This document shows, piece after piece, positions 6,666-9,828 of a DNA stretch of 9,828 bases (position 1 is its first letter; every line of letters begins with the position of its first letter). Both the position numbers and the translations under genes were made by a program. The DNA comes from JBFELO01 sp041552055. Lineage in GTDB: Bacteria; Acidobacteriota; Thermoanaerobaculia; Thermoanaerobaculales; Sulfomarinibacteraceae. Under the pieces are notes generated by a model. The model did not search any database. It saw nothing but the letters and a program-made list of their open reading frames with translations, and was not told the origin of the DNA. The stretch lies in the NCBI GenBank assembly GCA_041552055.1, contig JBFELO010000167.1, positions 1-9,828 of the forward strand. The letters run 5' to 3'.

Positions 6666-8093
6666 CTACTCTCCGAGCCACTGTTGCCATTGGGCAATCG
6701 CCTCCGCATTGCCCTCTGACGAGCCGAACGGGTCGTAGCCGAAGTCCTGGCCGGTGTGCTCCAGCAACAGCCGGTGTGCCTCGTCACGGAACAGCGGTGG
6801 CACGTCCGTCGCAAGGAATGCGACCGCCACCTCGACGCCGCGGCGGTGTCCGCCCTCGGTCAGTACCTGGGCCTCCTTGAGCCGGAGTAGATCGTCCGGC
6901 TCGCGCCCGACGACGCTCGCGAGCAGATCCAGCGCCTCCGGTGTCTCGAGCACCGCCACGACATCGACTGCCGCGTCCCGATGGCGGGCGTCGGCGTCAC
7001 GGAGCTGACCCTCAAGCAGTTCGCTCCAGTCATCCCGCTCCACCAACCGCGTCGCCATGCAGGTCGGATCGTCGTGACAGGCGATCGCCAGCTGGTGCCA
7101 GGTCCCGTCGGGATTGTGCGCGGCCGTCTGGTCGGCGGCGTCCTCGAGCTCCCAGTCGTGCTGGTGCGCGATGTGCAGGAACTCGCCGCCGGTCAACAGG
7201 ACCGCGAATGCAGCGATCACACCCGCCGCCGCGGCGACTCCGGCCGCCGCCTTGAACACTGCCTGCCCGCGGTGCTCCGCAGTGCGGATGTAGGAGACGA
7301 GCGCGGCCACGATCAGCGCCAGCCCGAGTGACGAGACCACGGTCGGCCCCGACGGCATGTCGAATCGGTAGGACGCGACCAAGCCGACGAGGCACGCGGC
7401 GATGCCGACCGACCAGCCGATCGCCAGCCGAACCGAGATCCGGTTGGCGAACAAGGTGGCGATCACCGCGGGAATGACGAGGAACGAGAACACCTGCAGG
7501 ACACCCGCGATGGCGACCGACGAGGTGATCACGAAGGCAAACGTCACGTAGAAGATGAAGTCCCACAGCCGGACCCACCGACCCTCGGCGTACGCCCGCT
7601 CGGGCTCGAACGAGATCTGAAAAAAGCGCTTGCGGAGCGCGACGTGGAGTCCGCCGACCAGGGTGTAGATCAGGGCGGTCTTCGCCACCGTCGGCCAGGT
7701 GACCCACAGCAGAGTGCCGACCAGCGTCTCCTTGATGTGCTCGGCGCCCTCGGGCGCGCGGTCCGCGACCAGGATGGCACTCGCCAGCGCGACCGCGTAC
7801 ACGATCCCGATGATCGCCTCCTGGGGGATCCGCTCGTGGCGCATCCGGGTGGTCGCGAAGATGGCGGCACCCACGACCGCGAAGCCGAGGGAGAAGAAGT
7901 AGGCCTCACGGTCGTGGGGCGTCATCCCGAGCAGAAACCCGAAGGTGGCTCCCAGGGCTGCGATTTGCGCCAACGCCAGGTCGACGAAGATCACCCGGCG
8001 CTGGATCACGTGCATGCCCAGGTAGGCGTGGATGCCGACCAGCACCACGCAGGCGGCGAACGGTGCCGCCATCAGCTCGACGAGGTTGCCCAT
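6666..8093 (-). CDS. ABC-3 family zinc/manganese permease fused to a His-rich and HEAT-like C-terminal domain
   Basis: 475 residues. The ATG at 8091-8093 overlaps the stop of the binding-protein gene as TGATG, with GAGG 7 nt upstream, implying translational coupling; the longer open frame to 8462 is an antisense-like shadow of that gene. Residues 1-270 are a ZnuB/MntB-type permease: several hydrophobic helices, the FVDLALAQIAALGA segment (36-49) and the DMPSGPTVV motif (245-253). Family members usually end near 260-290. Here a further helix follows (about 282-301), then LHIAHQHDW (306-314), Cys339 and Cys345, and amphipathic helices (355-445) resembling HEAT repeats, closing with GQDFGYDP (448-455) and a Trp-containing helix. 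The basic loop before the extra helix (267-281) suggests a cytoplasmic side, placing the C-terminal region in the periplasm. Zinc or manganese is the likely ion; the sequence does not say which. Cobalt or iron are alternatives. Confidence 0.87.
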   Translation of the reverse strand: MGNLVELMAAPFAACVVLVGIHAYLGMHVIQRRVIFVDLALAQIAALGATFGFLLGMTPHDREAYFFSLGFAVVGAAIFATTRMRHERIPQEAIIGIVYAVALASAILVADRAPEGAEHIKETLVGTLLWVTWPTVAKTALIYTLVGGLHVALRKRFFQISFEPERAYAEGRWVRLWDFIFYVTFAFVITSSVAIAGVLQVFSFLVIPAVIATLFANRISVRLAIGWSVGIAACLVGLVASYRFDMPSGPTVVSSLGLALIVAALVSYIRTAEHRGQAVFKAAAGVAAAAGVIAAFAVLLTGGEFLHIAHQHDWELEDAADQTAAHNPDGTWHQLAIACHDDPTCMATRLVERDDWSELLEGQLRDADARHRDAAVDVVAVLETPEALDLLASVVGREPDDLLRLKEAQVLTEGGHRRGVEVAVAFLATDVPPLFRDEAHRLLLEHTGQDFGYDPFGSSEGNAEAIAQWQQWLGE

Positions 8094-9184
8094 CAGTCGT
8101 CCTCGGTCTCGCGGAACGCCGTAAGAAGACGCGTGATCCAAGTATCGATCAACGTCTCGTAGCTGTCCACGCCGGGCTCGCCGCCGGTGGACAGCGGCAC
8201 GATCACCACCCTGGCGCCGGTGCGGTCTGCGATCGCCTGCGGCTTGGCCGGGTCGAAGTAGTTGGCGGACAGGATGACCCGGATCCCCTGGTTGCGGATG
8301 AGGTCGATCATCGTCTCCACGTGGCGGGGCGTCGGCGGGATCCCCGGCTTGGGCTCGATGTAGCCGACGAAGTCGAGTCCGAACCTGTTGCCGAAGTAGA
8401 CCCAGTTCTTGTGGTAGCCGATGATCTTGCGGCCACGGAGCGGCGCCGCGGTCCGCAGCCATCCTCCGAGCCGGTCGGCAAGGGTGCGTCCGCTGCCCGA
8501 GGGATATACCTTGCCTTCGAGAAACTCGTGCAGTCTGCCGCTGCGCGCGAGTCGGGCCAGGGTCTCGCCGCCGAGGAGATCGACCAGGTCGTCGCCGAAC
8601 AGCCGCCGGTAGAGCCGATCCTCGAGGGCAGTCTCGCGCCGGCGGTACGTTTCCGAGTTGGCAGGATCGACCCGCTCGAGGCCGGCCAGGATGTTCCGTG
8701 CGACGGCCACCATGTTGAGCGGTTCGGTGTGGATGTGCGGGTTGCCGTAGATGTGGACGTCACCCTCGGACCGAGACAGCGCGGTGGGAACCTCCAGCAT
8801 GTCGATCCCGGGCCAGGCCGCCACGTAGCCCGGACCGCCCTCGAGGACCTTGGCATTGCCTGCGGCGTCGAGCAGGGTCGGCACCCACAGCTCGAGGTCG
8901 AGGCCGGTGGTGACGAACAGATCGGCATCCCGCAGCAGCAGCCTGTACGACGGGCGCGGCCGCACGAAGTGGGCGTCCTGATTGCCCCTGGCGATCGCGT
9001 CCACTCGGACGAGGTCGCCGCCGATCTCATGCGCGGCCCAGGCGTAGTCGGGGAGCGACGTCACGACGTGGATTTCCTCTTCTGCGACAGCTGCGCCTGC
9101 GGCAACGATGCCGATGCCGAGCAGCATCGTGCGGCCGACGAGACGGATGATCAGTCCGATCGAGCGTGACGCGAGTAGTGACAT
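8093..9184 (-). CDS. Periplasmic zinc/manganese-binding protein, TroA/ZnuA family (SBP of ABC transporter)
   Basis: 363 residues. The ATG at 9182-9184 lies 11 nt after the stop of the barrel gene, with a GAGGGGG ribosome site overlapping that stop. An in-frame ATG at 9127 has no such site. A signal peptide covers residues 1-34 (hydrophobic 21-33, AVA cleavage motif 32-34, mature EEEIHVVTSLPDY). The cluster A-I fold is recognisable from family motifs: NQDAHFVRP (68-76) with likely ligand His72, YGNPHIHTEPLN (146-157) with His150 or His152, YHKNWVYFGNRFGL (257-270) with His258, PKPGIPPTPRHV (278-289), and an acidic fourth ligand probably in NYFDP (308-312). There is no lipobox, so it should be soluble in the periplasm. 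The long acidic-His loop of classical ZnuA is absent; His144, 150 and 152 cluster instead. It would capture the metal and hand it to the permease encoded next. Confidence 0.9.
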   Translation of the reverse strand: MSLLASRSIGLIIRLVGRTMLLGIGIVAAGAAVAEEEIHVVTSLPDYAWAAHEIGGDLVRVDAIARGNQDAHFVRPRPSYRLLLRDADLFVTTGLDLELWVPTLLDAAGNAKVLEGGPGYVAAWPGIDMLEVPTALSRSEGDVHIYGNPHIHTEPLNMVAVARNILAGLERVDPANSETYRRRETALEDRLYRRLFGDDLVDLLGGETLARLARSGRLHEFLEGKVYPSGSGRTLADRLGGWLRTAAPLRGRKIIGYHKNWVYFGNRFGLDFVGYIEPKPGIPPTPRHVETMIDLIRNQGIRVILSANYFDPAKPQAIADRTGARVVIVPLSTGGEPGVDSYETLIDTWITRLLTAFRETEDD

Positions 9185-9195
9185 GACCCACCCCC

Positions 9196-9828
9196 TCAGT
9201 ACGACTCGTGTTTGTGCGGCCCGGCCGCGAACGTGACCTGCAACATCACCCGGTTGTCGTCCTGCGGCCCGTACTCCCACTCGAAGCCGCGAGAGACGTG
9301 CTGGTACTGCGCTCGCAGCCGGACGAACTCGCTCTGCCAGAACGTGATGTAGGGGCTCCAGGCCACCTCGCGCGGGTCGTCAGCGAGGTCGTCGTGGTGG
9401 GGCAGCACGTTCGGGTCGGGAACCCCCGCGTTGTCGTAGCGCACGCCCGCGATCCAACGCCTGGCGAACTTCCAGCTCACGTAGGTGAAGAAGGAGCTGG
9501 TTCGGTAGGTCTCGGTGGCGGCTTCGTAGTTCGAGTGGATGTATTGACCCCGGAGTTCGACGCCGCGGTACCGGGCTCGATCCACCGGCTCCCAGATGAA
9601 GTTGAAGTCGATGCTCCCCAGCGTCGTGTCGCTGCTGTCGGTGTTGCCGTTTGGACCGACCATCCCGGTGAGGCCGAACTCGAAGTAGCTGCTCGGGCCG
9701 AGGTCGAAGAACGGTGCCCAGCGAAGCATTACCGCGGGATCGTCGAAGTCGGACCCGGCGAACGCGATCGGGTTGTCCGCGTTGATCACCTCGAGAGTCA
9801 GCGTGCTCGTCGTCGCGAACAGGCCGGG
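9196..9828 (-). CDS. Outer-membrane beta-barrel protein of the metal operon (N-terminus outside window)
   Basis: The frame is open to the right edge, so only the C-terminal 210 residues are visible. A GTG at 9787-9789 is in frame but the coding pattern continues upstream of it, so I treat the gene as partial. The sequence is a series of alternating amphipathic strands rich in Tyr, Phe and Trp joined by short polar turns (for example YFEFGLTGMVG, IDFNFIWEP, RGVELRGQYIH, FFTYVSWKFA, PYITFWQSEFVRLRAQYQ, RVMLQVTFAAG), the signature of an outer-membrane barrel. It ends in a GPHKHESY tail. With the binding protein 11 nt downstream and the permease after it, a role in bringing metal through the outer membrane is likely. 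I do not see enough to name a porin family or to exclude a structural barrel. No operon promoter lies within the window. Confidence 0.75.
   Translation of the reverse strand, partial: PGLFATTSTLTLEVINADNPIAFAGSDFDDPAVMLRWAPFFDLGPSSYFEFGLTGMVGPNGNTDSSDTTLGSIDFNFIWEPVDRARYRGVELRGQYIHSNYEAATETYRTSSFFTYVSWKFARRWIAGVRYDNAGVPDPNVLPHHDDLADDPREVAWSPYITFWQSEFVRLRAQYQHVSRGFEWEYGPQDDNRVMLQVTFAAGPHKHESY

Noticed and set aside
8094..8462. N-terminal extension of the permease frame upstream of 8093
   Set aside because: It lies wholly within the binding-protein gene in another frame, and the translation is Arg/Pro/Gln-rich. The TGATG junction with GAGG upstream gives a better start.
8063..9169. 368-codon plus-strand open frame opposite the binding-protein gene
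   Set aside because: The minus strand encodes a recognisable TroA/ZnuA protein with signal peptide and ligand motifs. The plus-strand product is a low-complexity Arg/Gly/Asp shadow.

Overview
The window is GC-rich, densely coded bacterial DNA. It is probably from an Acidobacteriota-type genome. That placement is inference: it rests mainly on two Ser/Thr kinases built as cytoplasmic kinase, single membrane segment and TolB/PD40-type beta-propeller, with the N-terminal wording (SGARLGPYEI, GAGGMGEVYKA) common in that phylum. Gemmatimonadota and related groups carry similar proteins. The outer-membrane barrel gene indicates a Gram-negative (diderm) cell.

Layout. (1) 37-690, minus strand: a small secreted protein with a clear signal peptide, a PPC-like beta-sandwich pattern and a Cys/Gly/Ser-rich insert. 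(2) 691-1234: a 544-bp divergent intergenic region with no credible gene, holding a perfect 7-3-7 palindrome and repeated TGTGCCA half-sites. (3) 1235-3883 and 3984-6629, plus strand: two tandem paralogous receptor-like Ser/Thr kinases, 882 and 881 aa, separated by 100 bp. Their catalytic domains are intact, and a 353-bp part of the kinase region is far more alike than its flanks. (4) 6630-6665: a short gap between convergent genes. (5) 6666-9828, minus strand: an apparent zinc/manganese uptake operon, read from the right edge leftwards as outer-membrane barrel protein (5' end cut by the window), TroA/ZnuA-family periplasmic binding protein, and ABC-3 family permease. The last two genes overlap as TGATG.

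How the genes work together. The metal operon would supply an outer-membrane route, a periplasmic metal carrier and an inner-membrane channel. The ABC ATPase is not in the window. The permease is about 185 residues longer than usual, carrying an extra membrane segment, a His-rich stretch, two cysteines and a HEAT-like helical region. The two kinases are probably membrane sensors; nothing here shows their ligands, substrates or phosphatase. The most useful leads are the permease fusion, the mosaic identity between the kinase paralogs, and the palindrome/half-site array upstream of the first kinase. I did not find a wholly new multi-gene system.
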